A DNA stretch of 45,503 bases, taken from contig JAPLAE010000024.1 of NCBI GenBank assembly GCA_026393455.1, positions 1 through 45,503 of the forward strand, written 5' to 3'. Position 1 is the stretch's first letter. Every line of letters starts with the position of its first letter. The notes under the pieces are model-generated. The model saw nothing but the letters and a program-made list of their open reading frames with translations, had not been told where the DNA came from and did no database searches. Made by a program: the position numbers and the translations under genes. Shown here piece by piece: positions 1 through 8,475 of the stretch. The DNA is from Actinomycetota bacterium (lineage in GTDB: Bacteria; Actinomycetota; Acidimicrobiia; Acidimicrobiales; Acidimicrobilacustridaceae).

Positions 1-938
1 TTGTCGCCGGCGGCGATGTGCACGCCGCTGCGCTCATGATCCTGAGTTGCAGTGCGCCGGAATGACATCACCGGCCCTCGCCACCTCAAGAACTCTTCGA
101 CGAACGCCGACGGGCATTCTTGTCCTCGCCACGGATCAAACAGTGTTGGCGTTTGAACCCATGAATGAATCATCTCGGTCATCGAATGGGCAGTCGTACT
201 CAGCCCGCCCACGAGGACCGCAGGGAAGAAGCCCACGATTTCCGCGTCGCTCAAGCGATGAACACCGTCATCATCAACGATCTCGGCGTTAGCAAGGTCA
301 GCGACAACGCCCAGATGCCGATCTGGATTCGCGCGCACATCAGTAATGAGCGAAAGCGCATACTCGGCAATGTCACGCTGCATCTCGGGTCGAGGGGCCA
401 GACCCGGATTCACTTCGGGATCTTGGAAATCGGCCATCACTCGAGTGATCTCTATGAGCCCGGGCCAGTCAGATTCTGGCACCCCAAAGAGCGTTGCCAC
501 CATCTGAAAAGAAAGTTCTTCGGCCACTGAAACAAAGTCATGAACTTCGCCATCGAGCAGTTCATTAACGAGACGCGCGCACGTCTCCTCGATCAGCGGG
601 ACCATGCGCCTGATCTGACCTGGAGTGAATGCCGCACTCACAAGTTTGCGGTAGCGCGTGTGTTGAGGCGGATCTTGATTGACGAACATTCGTCGACGAG
701 CGATCAACTCCTCTTCCGAGCGAGCTTCTTCGATTGACGAACCCTTCAAGGAGTTCGAGTACAACTCCCAATCTCTGTTCGCGGCAACAACGTCATCGAA
801 CCGAGAAAACACCCAATACCCGGGACCATCAACTTCTTCGTGCCAAGAGATCGGTTCGTTGTCTCGCAACCACTTGAAGTAGTCGCGCGGAACGCCGCTC
901 AGGTACAGATCAGGATTTACAAGATCGAGTTTGTCCAC
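1..938 (-). CDS. Cytochrome P450, C-terminus cut by window edge
   Basis: Heme monooxygenase expected to hydroxylate a hydrophobic substrate using electrons from a ferredoxin. The frame is open from a GTG at 938 to the left edge, giving 312 residues. The C-helix region reads DPPQHTRYRKLV (residues 89-100), the K-helix ExxR is at E282-R285 (EEFLR), and FRRTA follows at 293-297; the heme-cysteine loop lies outside the window. The I-helix reads VGGLSTTAHSM (243-253), so the acidic residue that usually precedes the threonine is a serine. The GTG sits 9 nt after the stop of the upstream SDR gene, so it is probably last or near last in a P450-SDR-P450 operon. The family call is firm; the substrate is unknown. 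Confidence 0.93.
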   Translation of the reverse strand, partial: MDKLDLVNPDLYLSGVPRDYFKWLRDNEPISWHEEVDGPGYWVFSRFDDVVAANRDWELYSNSLKGSSIEEARSEEELIARRRMFVNQDPPQHTRYRKLVSAAFTPGQIRRMVPLIEETCARLVNELLDGEVHDFVSVAEELSFQMVATLFGVPESDWPGLIEITRVMADFQDPEVNPGLAPRPEMQRDIAEYALSLITDVRANPDRHLGVVADLANAEIVDDDGVHRLSDAEIVGFFPAVLVGGLSTTAHSMTEMIHSWVQTPTLFDPWRGQECPSAFVEEFLRWRGPVMSFRRTATQDHERSGVHIAAGD

Positions 939-947
939 GTCTCGCTC

Positions 948-1655
948 TTAGAGTTTCGGCGTGCTTGCCATCTGGCCACCGTCGACCGTCAGGTCAAGGC
1001 CACTGATCCACGCTGACTCATCACTCGCGAGGAATAGAGCAGCCGATGCAATATCCATCGGCTCTCCGATTCGACCAAGCGGAAGGCCGGCAGCAAGTCG
1101 CTCTTCGTGGTCGTCGACGATTGACGCGATCATCGGCGTGCGAATAACCCCAGGAAGGATCGCGTTGACTCGAATACCTAGAGGACCGAGGTCGAGCGCT
1201 GCGGCTTTCGTAAGACCCCGCAACGCGAACTTTGATGTCGTATACGCCGAGGAGTTGATGGTCGCCGAAACACCATTAAGTGAAGAAATATTGATGATGG
1301 ATCCCCCACGGGGCATGTGCGGGACCACGGCCTGAATCCCCAGAAGTGGTCCAAGCAAATTGACGTCAAGTACCTGCTGAAAATCGACGAGAGGCATCTC
1401 GTGAACGGGAGCGAGCGCTCGGATACCTGCGTTGTTCAACAACACATCAACGCGTCCGAACTTCTCGATCGCACCGCCAACTGCTTCAGCCCAACTCTCG
1501 GGCGAGGTCACATCGAGGTGAATCCCATCGTGATCAAGCACATCGCCAGCAATGACATGGGCCCCTTCAGCGGCGAATCGTTCAGCTTCGGCCTGGCCCT
1601 GTCCACGAGCAGCGCCAGTGATGATGACAACTTTCCCCTCAAGCCGACCAGCCAT
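948..1655 (-). CDS. Short-chain dehydrogenase/reductase (SDR)
   Basis: NAD(P)-dependent oxidoreductase of 235 residues, the usual length of a classical SDR. It shows the Rossmann motif TGAARGQG near residue 14, the structural NNAG motif, a serine in the INISS segment and the YTTSK catalytic Tyr/Lys pair. A late PGVIRTPM segment and a C-terminal VDGG complete the fold. It lies between two P450 genes on the same strand, with 29 nt and 9 nt gaps, so it most likely oxidises an alcohol made by one of them (inference). The ATG at 1655 opens MAGRLEGKVVIITG, the normal SDR start. Confidence 0.95.
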   Translation of the reverse strand: MAGRLEGKVVIITGAARGQGQAEAERFAAEGAHVIAGDVLDHDGIHLDVTSPESWAEAVGGAIEKFGRVDVLLNNAGIRALAPVHEMPLVDFQQVLDVNLLGPLLGIQAVVPHMPRGGSIINISSLNGVSATINSSAYTTSKFALRGLTKAAALDLGPLGIRVNAILPGVIRTPMIASIVDDHEERLAAGLPLGRIGEPMDIASAALFLASDESAWISGLDLTVDGGQMASTPKL

Positions 1656-1684
1656 GACTCCCCCTCATTTGCGAAGGCCAGACG

Positions 1685-2820
1685 CTAGTTCGCGACCATG
1701 TTCGCCAAAAGCCGCGCCGGGCCATGCGCCCAAAACACCTCGACGCCTTCGAACTCGGAATTCACGAGACTGACTTCCTTCACGCGATCAAGGAAGACAT
1801 CCAGTGCCACACGAGCTTCAAGTCGGGCAAGTGTCGCCCCGGGACACACATGAGGTCCACCTCCGAAGGAAAGGTGCGCTCTCGGGTCAGAGCGGTCGAG
1901 GCGGAAACTATTTCCGTCCTCGAACTTATTGGCGTCACGATTCCCTGAACCAATACCGAACGCCACTTTCTCTCCCGCAGGAATCTCAACCTCAGCCACA
2001 TTGCTGTCGATCATGCAGTTACGCATCAGAAATTTCACGGGCGGATCAAGTCGTAAACACTCCTCGACCGCCAACGGGATGAGTGAGCGGTCATTTTGGA
2101 GTGTCGCGAACAACTCAGGGTCTCTCGAGACACGCCACAAAAGATTTCCAATGAGGTGCCGAGTAGTTTCATTTCCCGAAACGAAAAGGAAAACGAGTTG
2201 CGTTCTTGCCTCGATCTCGGTGAGTTTGCGTCCGTTGACCTCTGTGTTGATGAGTCGGGTTATGAAATCATCAGTAGGTTCGCGGCGGCGGTCAGCGATT
2301 AATCCGTCTACATAAGCGACAAACTCTGGATGCGCGCCGGCAAGCCCTTCTCCCCGTTCGTTGCGATTCTTCGTCGGGTAAGTGCCCTGCACAACTTCGT
2401 CTGACCAGTTTGCCCAACGCCAAAAATCTTCTGGTGGCGCACCGAGCAGATGAGCGATGACGTTGTTCGGAACTGGCATGACGTAATCCGAAACCAGATC
2501 GACCGGTCCCGGAGTACGAAGAATGTCATCGAGCAGCGAATGGCAAAGTTCGAGGCAAAACGGTTCGACGCGACCAATGCGATGAGCGGCAATTGCAGAG
2601 TTGATGATTTTACGGATCTGACCATGACGCGGTTCAGGGATTTCACTCCCGGTTCACGGAAGCTGGCAATGAAACGGTCGACGCTCTTTGCTCCGTCGAC
2701 TGTGTCGTCATAACGCGCGAAATACCACGCCCCCATTTCGGTCTTCGAAACAGGACACTGTTGGCGCAATTGAGCAAATCCAGGATCATCGAATGCAGCG
2801 GACAACGGATCAAACGTCAT
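1685..2820 (-). pseudogene. Cytochrome P450 interrupted by a one-base frameshift
   Basis: The first ~60 residues from the ATG at 2820 (MTFDPLSAAFDDPGF...) are a P450 N-terminus. The frame then changes at the TTT run 2641-2643 (AAA on the coding strand). One extra A would restore a continuous reading, ...GVKIPEPRHGQIRKIINSA..., into the downstream frame, giving about 378 residues. The downstream part has the I-helix SGNETT, the K-helix ExxR (EECLR) and the heme loop FGGGPHVCPG. Either the gene is newly broken or a base was lost from the homopolymer in sequencing; the otherwise intact motifs fit both. The SDR gene follows after 29 nt. The 264-residue downstream frame could in principle start at the GTC/ATG region near 2479 but would lack the P450 N-terminal half. 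Confidence 0.85.
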
Positions 2821-2901
2821 GACTACCCCCTCACTTCGGAGCCTAGTCGTATCGACGCTCGAAGTCGCTCGGCATCAAGATCGTGCACGTCCTAGGCTGA
2901 G

Positions 2902-2928
2902 AACAGACACCACCAATGGTGTTCTGTT
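2902..2928. promoter_or_regulatory. Imperfect inverted repeat in divergent promoter region
   Basis: AACAGACACCA and TGGTGTTCTGTT are inverted copies around a CCAA centre, with one extra base in one arm. The repeat lies in the 120-nt gap between the divergent P450 (start 2820) and VOC (start 2941) genes, 12 nt before the VOC start. It could be a dimeric-repressor operator or a 5' leader hairpin. No regulator gene is adjacent, so the partner is unknown. Confidence 0.35.
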
Positions 2929-2940
2929 ACAGGGGGAACT

Positions 2941-3381
2941 GTGGCTATCTACCCACACCACGTTGGCATCTGCGTTACCGATCTCGAGAAATCACTTCGA
3001 TTCTGGTGCGACGGAATGGGTTTCGAAACCACGATGGTCCCGCCCGTTGGCGGCGAGTGGTCCGATTCACTCGAGGTTGGCGGCGAGGTCGACTTCACTG
3101 CCCATTTCATTAAGCGCGACGGATTCGAATTCGAACTCCTCTACTACCGCACTCCCGGCACCCATGGCTCCCCATCGATGTCGCGCAATCAGGTGGGCTT
3201 CACCCACTTCGCGGTCTACGTCGACGACATGGACGCCGAGATTGCCCGCCTTGTCGACTGCGGCGGCACGGTCATCGAAAAGACACGCACCAAGATGGGT
3301 GAGGGCGCAGAATCCGTCGAACTCGTCTTTATCGCCGACCCTGATGGCGTTCGAGTTGAACTCATGAAGGCCGGAGAATGA
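2941..3381 (+). CDS. VOC (glyoxalase/dioxygenase) superfamily protein
   Basis: A 146-residue vicinal-oxygen-chelate protein, the length of a single two-module chain. The first module opens with HHVGICVTDLEKSLRFWCDGMGF and the second with FTHFAVYVDDMDAEIARL, ending FIADPDGVRVELM. H7 of the first module, H of GFTHFAV and the glutamate of VELM are the candidate metal ligands. The GTG start follows a strong AGGGGG ribosome site. The family includes glyoxalases, ring-cleavage dioxygenases and methylmalonyl-CoA epimerases, and the sequence does not decide which. It is divergent from the frameshifted P450, so a catabolic role is plausible. Confidence 0.9.
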   Translation: MAIYPHHVGICVTDLEKSLRFWCDGMGFETTMVPPVGGEWSDSLEVGGEVDFTAHFIKRDGFEFELLYYRTPGTHGSPSMSRNQVGFTHFAVYVDDMDAEIARLVDCGGTVIEKTRTKMGEGAESVELVFIADPDGVRVELMKAGE

Positions 3382-3474
3382 ACGTTTGAGACAATCCCGT
3401 CTCAGCCGGTCCAGAACTTCTACGCTTATCTCAGGGGCATCTTCGATGTCACCGCTAACCCAAAGGGGGATCCA

Positions 3475-3834
3475 ATGCGTCCTGTTGGAAAAATCCGTAA
3501 TCCAATCGTTGTCATTTTATTGACCATTGTCACTCTTGGCATTTATGGCATCTACTGGCATTACGAAATGTTCAAAGAAACGAACGAGTTCGACAATGAA
3601 GGCATCTCCGGCATCGTCGGCCTGTTGATCACGATCGTCTGCGGCATCGTCGCCATCTTCCTTATTCCGTGGCAGATCGGCGAAACCCGCAAGCGTGCCG
3701 GTATGCCTGAGCGCATAAACGCGATCCACGGACTGTGGATTCTGCTTCCCTTTTTGGGCGTTTTCATCTGGATCGTTCAGGTTCAGAATGCCGCCAATGA
3801 ACTGTGGGAAGCACAGGGCGCTGTCGCTGCCTGA
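3475..3834 (+). CDS. DUF4234 membrane protein
   Basis: A 119-residue integral membrane protein. It opens with KIRNPIVVILLTIVTLGIYGIYWHYEMFKE, the hallmark of DUF4234, with the conserved TLGIY-x2-YW segment. Three hydrophobic stretches are visible, at about residues 9-27, 45-64 and 84-102. The ATG is preceded by AAAGGGGG at good spacing. A strong hairpin lies 20 nt after the stop, so the gene is probably monocistronic. The family has no established function. Confidence 0.88.
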   Translation: MRPVGKIRNPIVVILLTIVTLGIYGIYWHYEMFKETNEFDNEGISGIVGLLITIVCGIVAIFLIPWQIGETRKRAGMPERINAIHGLWILLPFLGVFIWIVQVQNAANELWEAQGAVAA

Positions 3835-3853
3835 TAAGCAAACCTCTGTTTCG

Positions 3854-3881
3854 CAAACGCCCCGGTTCGCCGGGGCGTTTG
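3854..3881. terminator. Intrinsic terminator hairpin between convergent genes
   Basis: A perfect 12-bp stem, CAAACGCCCCGG with CCGGGGCGTTTG, closes a TTCG tetraloop. It is followed on the plus strand by GTCGTTTTCC. It sits between the DUF4234 gene and the converging DUF2752 gene and may serve both. Confidence 0.88.
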
Positions 3882-3904
3882 TCGTTTTCCGCTGCTAACT
3901 CGAA

Positions 3905-4351
3905 TCACGCAAAAGTCGGGTTGAACGCGATGTTCCAGATCCAAGAAACAGTGACTACCGCAACAACAAATGCAACGGGTATGCGAACAACAGAAACTGC
4001 GCGAGTTCTCGGGATCGCCCACAGAGCAAGGATGATCATTCCGCACAGGAAAGCAACGAACCCGAAAGGCTGAAACCGCAAAGATGCTGATAGGTCGAAA
4101 TGCAGAAGCGAACGAGCTGACCGGGTCATCCCACACAGCGGACAAGGAACTCCCGTAATCGTTAACAACGGACACGGAGGAATGGGCGAGAACGGTAGAA
4201 CCATTCCGACCACAGCAAGACCCAAGCAACCAACGACGAGCCAACGCAGTGGTCGCAACGGCACCGCCATCGACGCCGCCAACCGGGAACGCTTTGCCGC
4301 GCACCCGGCATCATGAACATGGTCAGCAGAGTGAGGATGCTCCGCCGTCAT
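3905..4351 (-). CDS. DUF2752 membrane protein
   Basis: A protein of 148 residues from the ATG at 4351. It has the DUF2752 core CPLLTITGVPCPLCGMTRSARSLLHFDL, with cysteines spaced as in that family, followed by RFQPFGF and two more hydrophobic segments. A basic, histidine-rich N-terminus precedes the first membrane helix. A longer frame runs upstream to 4516, but it would overlap the F420-type gene; the ATG at 4351 has CGGAG upstream and lies 13 nt after that gene's stop, so the short form is preferred. The function of the family is unknown. Confidence 0.85.
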   Translation of the reverse strand: MTAEHPHSADHVHDAGCAAKRSRLAASMAVPLRPLRWLVVGCLGLAVVGMVLPFSPIPPCPLLTITGVPCPLCGMTRSARSLLHFDLSASLRFQPFGFVAFLCGMIILALWAIPRTRAVSVVRIPVAFVVAVVTVSWIWNIAFNPTFA

Positions 4352-4364
4352 CAGAAACTCCGAC

Positions 4365-4790
4365 TTATGCCTTCTCGCAAATAACGAGTGGGATGTCGCG
4401 TTCGGTGGATGCTTGATACGCGTCGTAGGCAGGCCAGGCCGTAGTTGCGATCGACCAGTACTTCGCCTTTTCGTCAGGCGTCGCAACGCGAGCGACGAGA
4501 GCGTGAACATCAGCACGATCCTGAACCGTCACAGATGGATTGGCCACCATGTTGTGGAACCACTGCGGATTATTCGGCGCACCACCCATGGAGGCGACAC
4601 AGAAATACCGCTCGCCATCGGTAACACGAATAAGTGGGGTGCGACGGAGCTTGCCCGATTTCGCACCGGTCGTGGTCAGCACGATGGTTTCGGCGCCTTC
4701 CCAGAGGAATCCGTCCTCCCCGTTCGTAGAGAGATAACGCTCAACGTGATCGGCAATGGGTTCCCAAGGGCTTGGTTCGTACTGGCTCAT
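4365..4790 (-). CDS. Deazaflavin (F420)-dependent nitroreductase-family protein
   Basis: A 141-residue split-barrel protein from the ATG at 4790. It shows the family pattern VLTTTGAKSGKLRRTPLI, then CVASMGGAPNNPQWFHNMVANPSVTV and a C-terminal YWSIATTAWPAYDAYQAST. These are the family's recognised cofactor-contact segments, as in the Mycobacterium Ddn-like enzymes. Members reduce quinones or activated alkenes with F420H2, so the host should make F420 (inference). The longer upstream frame to 4958 has no family similarity and crosses the divergent promoter. DUF2752 follows after 13 nt. Confidence 0.92.
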   Translation of the reverse strand: MSQYEPSPWEPIADHVERYLSTNGEDGFLWEGAETIVLTTTGAKSGKLRRTPLIRVTDGERYFCVASMGGAPNNPQWFHNMVANPSVTVQDRADVHALVARVATPDEKAKYWSIATTAWPAYDAYQASTERDIPLVICEKA

Positions 4791-4874
4791 ACCCCAAACG
4801 CTATCTGGCCCAAGCCAGTGCCAGGGGCCGCGGTATCCCTCAGCCAGCGGATCCTGCGCAATAGCGTTGGCACC

Positions 4875-5225
4875 ATGAGTGGTGCAGCAACTTTCTTCTC
4901 GATCATCACCGCGCTCGTCATGCTTGGGAGCGCGGCCTACGACTTCACGATGCCTCAATCGGTCATCGAACTCGTTGGGAAATTGGGCCGACGTCCAAAT
5001 TTCGTTCGGACTCTCGGCGTCACCAAAGCTCTCGGAGCCCTCGGACTCGTCGTGGGCCTAGCCGTTGGACCTATTGGTGTTCTTGCCGCACTCGGACTCG
5101 TTGCCTATTTCATTTTGGCCATTCGGGCCCACGCCAAACTCGGAGACTCGGGCGCAGAAACACTACCGGCAGCGGCGTTGTTCATTCTGAGCGCTCTTAC
5201 GCTCATTACGAATCTCTTTTCGTAA
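4875..5225 (+). CDS. DoxX-like small membrane protein
   Basis: A 116-residue protein with four predicted membrane helices, at about residues 3-20, 42-62, 64-83 and 97-114. The central sequence VRTLGVTKALGALGLVVGLAVGPIGVLAALGLVAYFILAIRAHAKLGD has the DoxX-like pattern, with an RAHA motif after helix three. The ATG at 4875 is chosen because the frame upstream overlaps the divergent F420-type gene. Function is unknown; DoxX relatives have been tied to quinone or oxidative-stress roles. A terminator follows the stop. Confidence 0.8.
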   Translation: MSGAATFFSIITALVMLGSAAYDFTMPQSVIELVGKLGRRPNFVRTLGVTKALGALGLVVGLAVGPIGVLAALGLVAYFILAIRAHAKLGDSGAETLPAAALFILSALTLITNLFS

Positions 5226-5287
5226 CGAGCCAGCGAGCACCTGAACTCTCGACACGCGCCTTCAATCAGCGTGATCGGAAAACGATA

Positions 5288-5313
5288 AAGGCCCCGGAGT
5301 GATCCGGGGCCTT
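5288..5313. terminator. Bidirectional terminator hairpin
   Basis: A perfect 10-bp stem, AAGGCCCCGG with CCGGGGCCTT, has a 6-nt AGTGAT loop. It lies between the convergent DoxX-like and amidohydrolase genes. The AA/TT ends give short U runs in both directions. Confidence 0.85.
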
Positions 5314-5347
5314 CTCGCGTGCTTGTAGTTCTCAACGCAGGCTGAAC

Positions 5348-6577
5348 TCAGCCCGCCTTGGAAAGCTGAGCGGCTGAACGCTCAAGCGCCTGGTTCGCTC
5401 CCGAGGGAAGCGATGTGAGAGGCACTGCAATCTCTCCGACGGTGGGGCCGTACTTGTCAGCAAATGGCTGCAAGGCCTTGAGGTCGAAGTTGTAGAACTC
5501 CGCAGCGTTGCCAGCAAGAATCTGCTGAATCTGCGTGGGTTCAAGGTGACCGAGAACCTGACGGAGATGTTCACGCGTGAATGGGTGCGTGCCTTCTTCG
5601 TGCGGGTAATCGTTGCCCCACATCATCTTGTCGATGCCGAGGATGTCAAGACCGGCCGAAACATCGGCAGGTGTCGGCTGGCTGATTCCAACAAAGCAGC
5701 TCTGGGCAAAGTACTCGGCAGCGGAACGAGGAGGAACAGTTTCGCCCTCGAAACGCATTTCGCCGACCTTGTTGCCGCGCATGCCATTAAGCAAGCTGTC
5801 CATCGAATCAAGCAGCGGCGGAATCCACGCGCAACCAGTTTCGGTAAGCGCGAACTTGAGATTCGGATGACGCTCAAACACGCCCGAAAGAATCATGTGC
5901 ACAAGCGGGCGCTGCGAGTAGTACGGAATCTCGATGAAATGAACCAACGGCATTGCCGGCGCTGGGTGGTACTTGGGACCACCGGTGCCACTATGAGCGT
6001 TGACGGGGATGTTGTTTTCGGCACAAGCCGCCCACAACTCGTCGTAATCGGGATGGTAAAGCGGCTTGATCCATTCAGCAGTCGGCGGAACTGCACCGAT
6101 GAGAACGCCACCACGAAGACCGTTTTCTTTGCACCAAATTGCATCGGCGATTGCGTCGTCGACGTCGTTCAGGAAGATCTGTCCTATGCCGGCGCGACGC
6201 TCGGGAGCGCGGCTGCAGTAGTCGGCCAGCCAACGGTTGTGCGCCTGGACGCCGGCGTGACGATGTTCGTACTCGTCGGGCGTTGGCGGCTGCGCAAAGA
6301 GCACGAAGTTCGGGAAGAACGGCGGGACGGTGTTGGGGTAAATAACCTCAGCAATAACGCCATCGGCAAACATGTCGCCATCACGACGGTCGTCGTCCCA
6401 GTTGCGAATGCGCAGGTCAGTGTCCTTCAGGTCCTTGAAGGGGTTCTTGTACTTCTCGCGCCATGCGTCAAAGTCGTCGCGGTACTTGGGGTCAAGAAAT
6501 TCTCGATACTGAACGTGGCTGCCACCCGCGTGGGTGTCGGCCGAAATGATGATGTAGTGGTCATCCGGTCCGAGCAT
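5348..6577 (-). CDS. Amidohydrolase family protein (ACMSD-like)
   Basis: A 409-residue TIM-barrel hydrolase or decarboxylase of the amidohydrolase-2 group. D14-T-H16 in ISADTHAG takes the place of the first DxH metal motif, H195 in VNAHSGTG follows the fifth strand, and D323 in WGNDYPHEEG closes the site. Homologues of this length are abundant in actinobacteria and sit near P450 and CoA-ligase genes; the reaction (C-C or C-N cleavage, or decarboxylation) is not known. The start has a clear AAGAGGAG site. The gene downstream of SDR 6709-7566 by 131 nt may form its own unit. Confidence 0.9.
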   Translation of the reverse strand: MLGPDDHYIIISADTHAGGSHVQYREFLDPKYRDDFDAWREKYKNPFKDLKDTDLRIRNWDDDRRDGDMFADGVIAEVIYPNTVPPFFPNFVLFAQPPTPDEYEHRHAGVQAHNRWLADYCSRAPERRAGIGQIFLNDVDDAIADAIWCKENGLRGGVLIGAVPPTAEWIKPLYHPDYDELWAACAENNIPVNAHSGTGGPKYHPAPAMPLVHFIEIPYYSQRPLVHMILSGVFERHPNLKFALTETGCAWIPPLLDSMDSLLNGMRGNKVGEMRFEGETVPPRSAAEYFAQSCFVGISQPTPADVSAGLDILGIDKMMWGNDYPHEEGTHPFTREHLRQVLGHLEPTQIQQILAGNAAEFYNFDLKALQPFADKYGPTVGEIAVPLTSLPSGANQALERSAAQLSKAG

Positions 6578-6708
6578 GATGTCTCCTCTTGCTGTTCAGG
6601 CCCAAGGATTGGGCGGGGCCACCCAAAGGTGCAATGTGTTGACTGAATCATAGGTGGTGCAACAGGTCAACAGTTGAACCGAAGGGTGGCGTTTTACTGT
6701 GTCTGAAG

Positions 6709-7566
6709 TCACAGACCCTTTGGGCGATTCGTGAAGCGCTCTTCTGTCGGCGAGAAGAACCACCCCGCCCCAGCTTTGGTCCCACCATCCACCGGGATGT
6801 TGTGACCAGTCACATACGCCGACAGATCCGAGGCGAGGAAAAGCGCAACCCGCGCCTGATCCTCTGGCCAGCCAAGACGACCGACCGGAGCCCATGCCTC
6901 CCAAAGATGCTCATACCCAACAGATGTCGAGATGTAATCGACCTGGGGAGTTTGGGTGAGGTCAGGACCGATGCCGTTGACCCGAATTCCGTTGCGACCC
7001 ATCGAGAGCGCAAGGTCGGTGCTGAATTTCGCGCTCGCAGCTTTCATTGCGCCATAGATGGGATCGCCGGGGTATCCGCGCATTCCCTCAACGGAATGAA
7101 CGTTGACAATCGATCCGCCACCACCGGCGATCATCGATTCGAGAAAACACTTCGTCGACGCAACCGTCGAAAAGAAGTTGATGTCGTACATCGCCTTCCA
7201 TGATTCCGGCGAGGATTTCCGAAAACGCTCAAGCGGTCGAAAATCTCCGACGTTGTTAACGAGAACCTGCACATAGGCATGGTCTGCGAAAATCGCCTCG
7301 GCTGCATTCTGGAGTTGTTCCCAGTCGCGACAGTCTGCGATGTGCGCTCGAGCCTTTCCGCCAGCCGCTTCGATATCAGCAACCGCTTCACCTGCGACAG
7401 TCGCGTCGATGTCGATAATTTCAACAATGGCGCCGTGCTGAGCGAAGAGACGCGAAATCGCACCACCAATGCCCGTCCCTCCACCAGTCACGACGGCGAC
7501 GCGTCCTTCGAGAAGTCGATTCCAATCGCCAATAGGTATTGGTTGCGGATACTGGTGGTCAGTCAT
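6709..7566 (-). CDS. Short-chain dehydrogenase/reductase (SDR)
   Basis: A 285-residue NAD(P)-dependent oxidoreductase. It shows TGGGTGIGGAISRLF, then NNVG where most SDRs have NNAG, a VHS serine and the YGAMK active-site pair. The tail after VDGG is extended (TKAGAGWFFSPTEERF), longer than usual. The ATG at 7566 (MTDHQYPQP) is preferred over the start 30 nt upstream. It precedes the amidohydrolase on the same strand with a 131-nt gap. A role in the nearby oxidative pathway is inferred from neighbours only. Confidence 0.93.
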   Translation of the reverse strand: MTDHQYPQPIPIGDWNRLLEGRVAVVTGGGTGIGGAISRLFAQHGAIVEIIDIDATVAGEAVADIEAAGGKARAHIADCRDWEQLQNAAEAIFADHAYVQVLVNNVGDFRPLERFRKSSPESWKAMYDINFFSTVASTKCFLESMIAGGGGSIVNVHSVEGMRGYPGDPIYGAMKAASAKFSTDLALSMGRNGIRVNGIGPDLTQTPQVDYISTSVGYEHLWEAWAPVGRLGWPEDQARVALFLASDLSAYVTGHNIPVDGGTKAGAGWFFSPTEERFTNRPKGL

Positions 7567-7641
7567 CTTCGAATCCTGCCACGATCGCCAATGCAACGCC
7601 TTGATCTCATGATTTGTAGTTCTTTAGGTCAGGATGGAGCG

Positions 7642-8475
7642 GTGCGAGTACTTACCTGGAACCTCCAAGGCCGAATAGGCGCATGGGAAAAACGCCAACT
7701 CGCGATCGAATCTGTGCTCACTTCCGTTTCACCAGACCTCGTCATGCTTCAAGAGTCTTGGGTGGAACCAAACGGACGCACTCAGGCCTCGCTCCTCGCA
7801 GAACGTCTGGGCTTGCACTCCGCTACTGCGATCGAACTGGCCGGCTTCGACACGTACCCGCAAGCGACCTACTGGGTCGTCAATGCAATTATCTCTCGCT
7901 GGCCGCTCCAGATCCGTCGAGCCGTTTCACTGGTCGATGAAAACGGTCAACCCACGTGGAGGCATGTGCTTGCCGTGACCGTCGACCGACCCACCGAACT
8001 TGGCGGACCATTTCTCGCCGCCGGCACTCATCTTGAACACGGCATCGATCGATCCGAGACCCGTTCTGCTCAGATGAACCATGTCGTAAACGAAATCGCT
8101 GACCTTCTCGGTGACTCGGACACTCGTAAACAATCACTGCCGGCGGTTGTTGCCGGAGATTTCAACGCTGTGCCCTGGTCTGACGAGGTTCGCCGCGCAA
8201 CTGGAGCATCGGCGCCATATCTCCCCTCCTTCGTTTTGGTCGATGCATGGGAGGCATGCGGAAATACAACCCGAGGCGATACTTGGTCAACCGAAAACCC
8301 ACTTGTGCCCCGCAAGGCCGTGTACCCGAATCGCCGACTCGACTACATCACCACAACTGCACCGCGGCTCCGCAACCACGGATCGTTTGAGTCTTGCTTC
8401 CTTGCCGGCATCGATCAGGTTGATGGAACGCAACCGTCGGACCACTACGCCGTTGTTGCAGAGGTCGAACTATGA
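7642..8475 (+). CDS. Endonuclease/exonuclease/phosphatase family protein
   Basis: A 277-residue protein of the DNase I / EEP fold. It opens VRVLTWNLQG, has the metal-binding glutamate in VMLQESW, then GTHLEHG, VVAGDFNAVPW and the terminal SDHYAVVAEVEL. N, E, D, N and H of the active site are all present. The GTG at 7642 follows GGAG and AGGA; an in-frame ATG at 7609 would add 11 residues. The stop overlaps the next gene by 4 nt, so the membrane protein is translationally coupled. The substrate (nucleic acid, phosphoinositide or other phosphodiester) is not clear. Confidence 0.9.
   Translation: MRVLTWNLQGRIGAWEKRQLAIESVLTSVSPDLVMLQESWVEPNGRTQASLLAERLGLHSATAIELAGFDTYPQATYWVVNAIISRWPLQIRRAVSLVDENGQPTWRHVLAVTVDRPTELGGPFLAAGTHLEHGIDRSETRSAQMNHVVNEIADLLGDSDTRKQSLPAVVAGDFNAVPWSDEVRRATGASAPYLPSFVLVDAWEACGNTTRGDTWSTENPLVPRKAVYPNRRLDYITTTAPRLRNHGSFESCFLAGIDQVDGTQPSDHYAVVAEVEL

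Noticed and set aside
3387-3404. TGAGAC/GTCTCA inverted repeat after the VOC gene
   Set aside because: The stem is only 6 bp with no U run, so it is not a convincing terminator or operator.
4413-4874. Open frame upstream of the DoxX-like gene
   Set aside because: It runs over the divergent F420-type gene, which has clear family motifs; the extra part has no protein-like pattern.
5546-6646. Long plus-strand frame of 366 residues
   Set aside because: It is the shadow of the amidohydrolase gene, which has conserved motifs on the minus strand.
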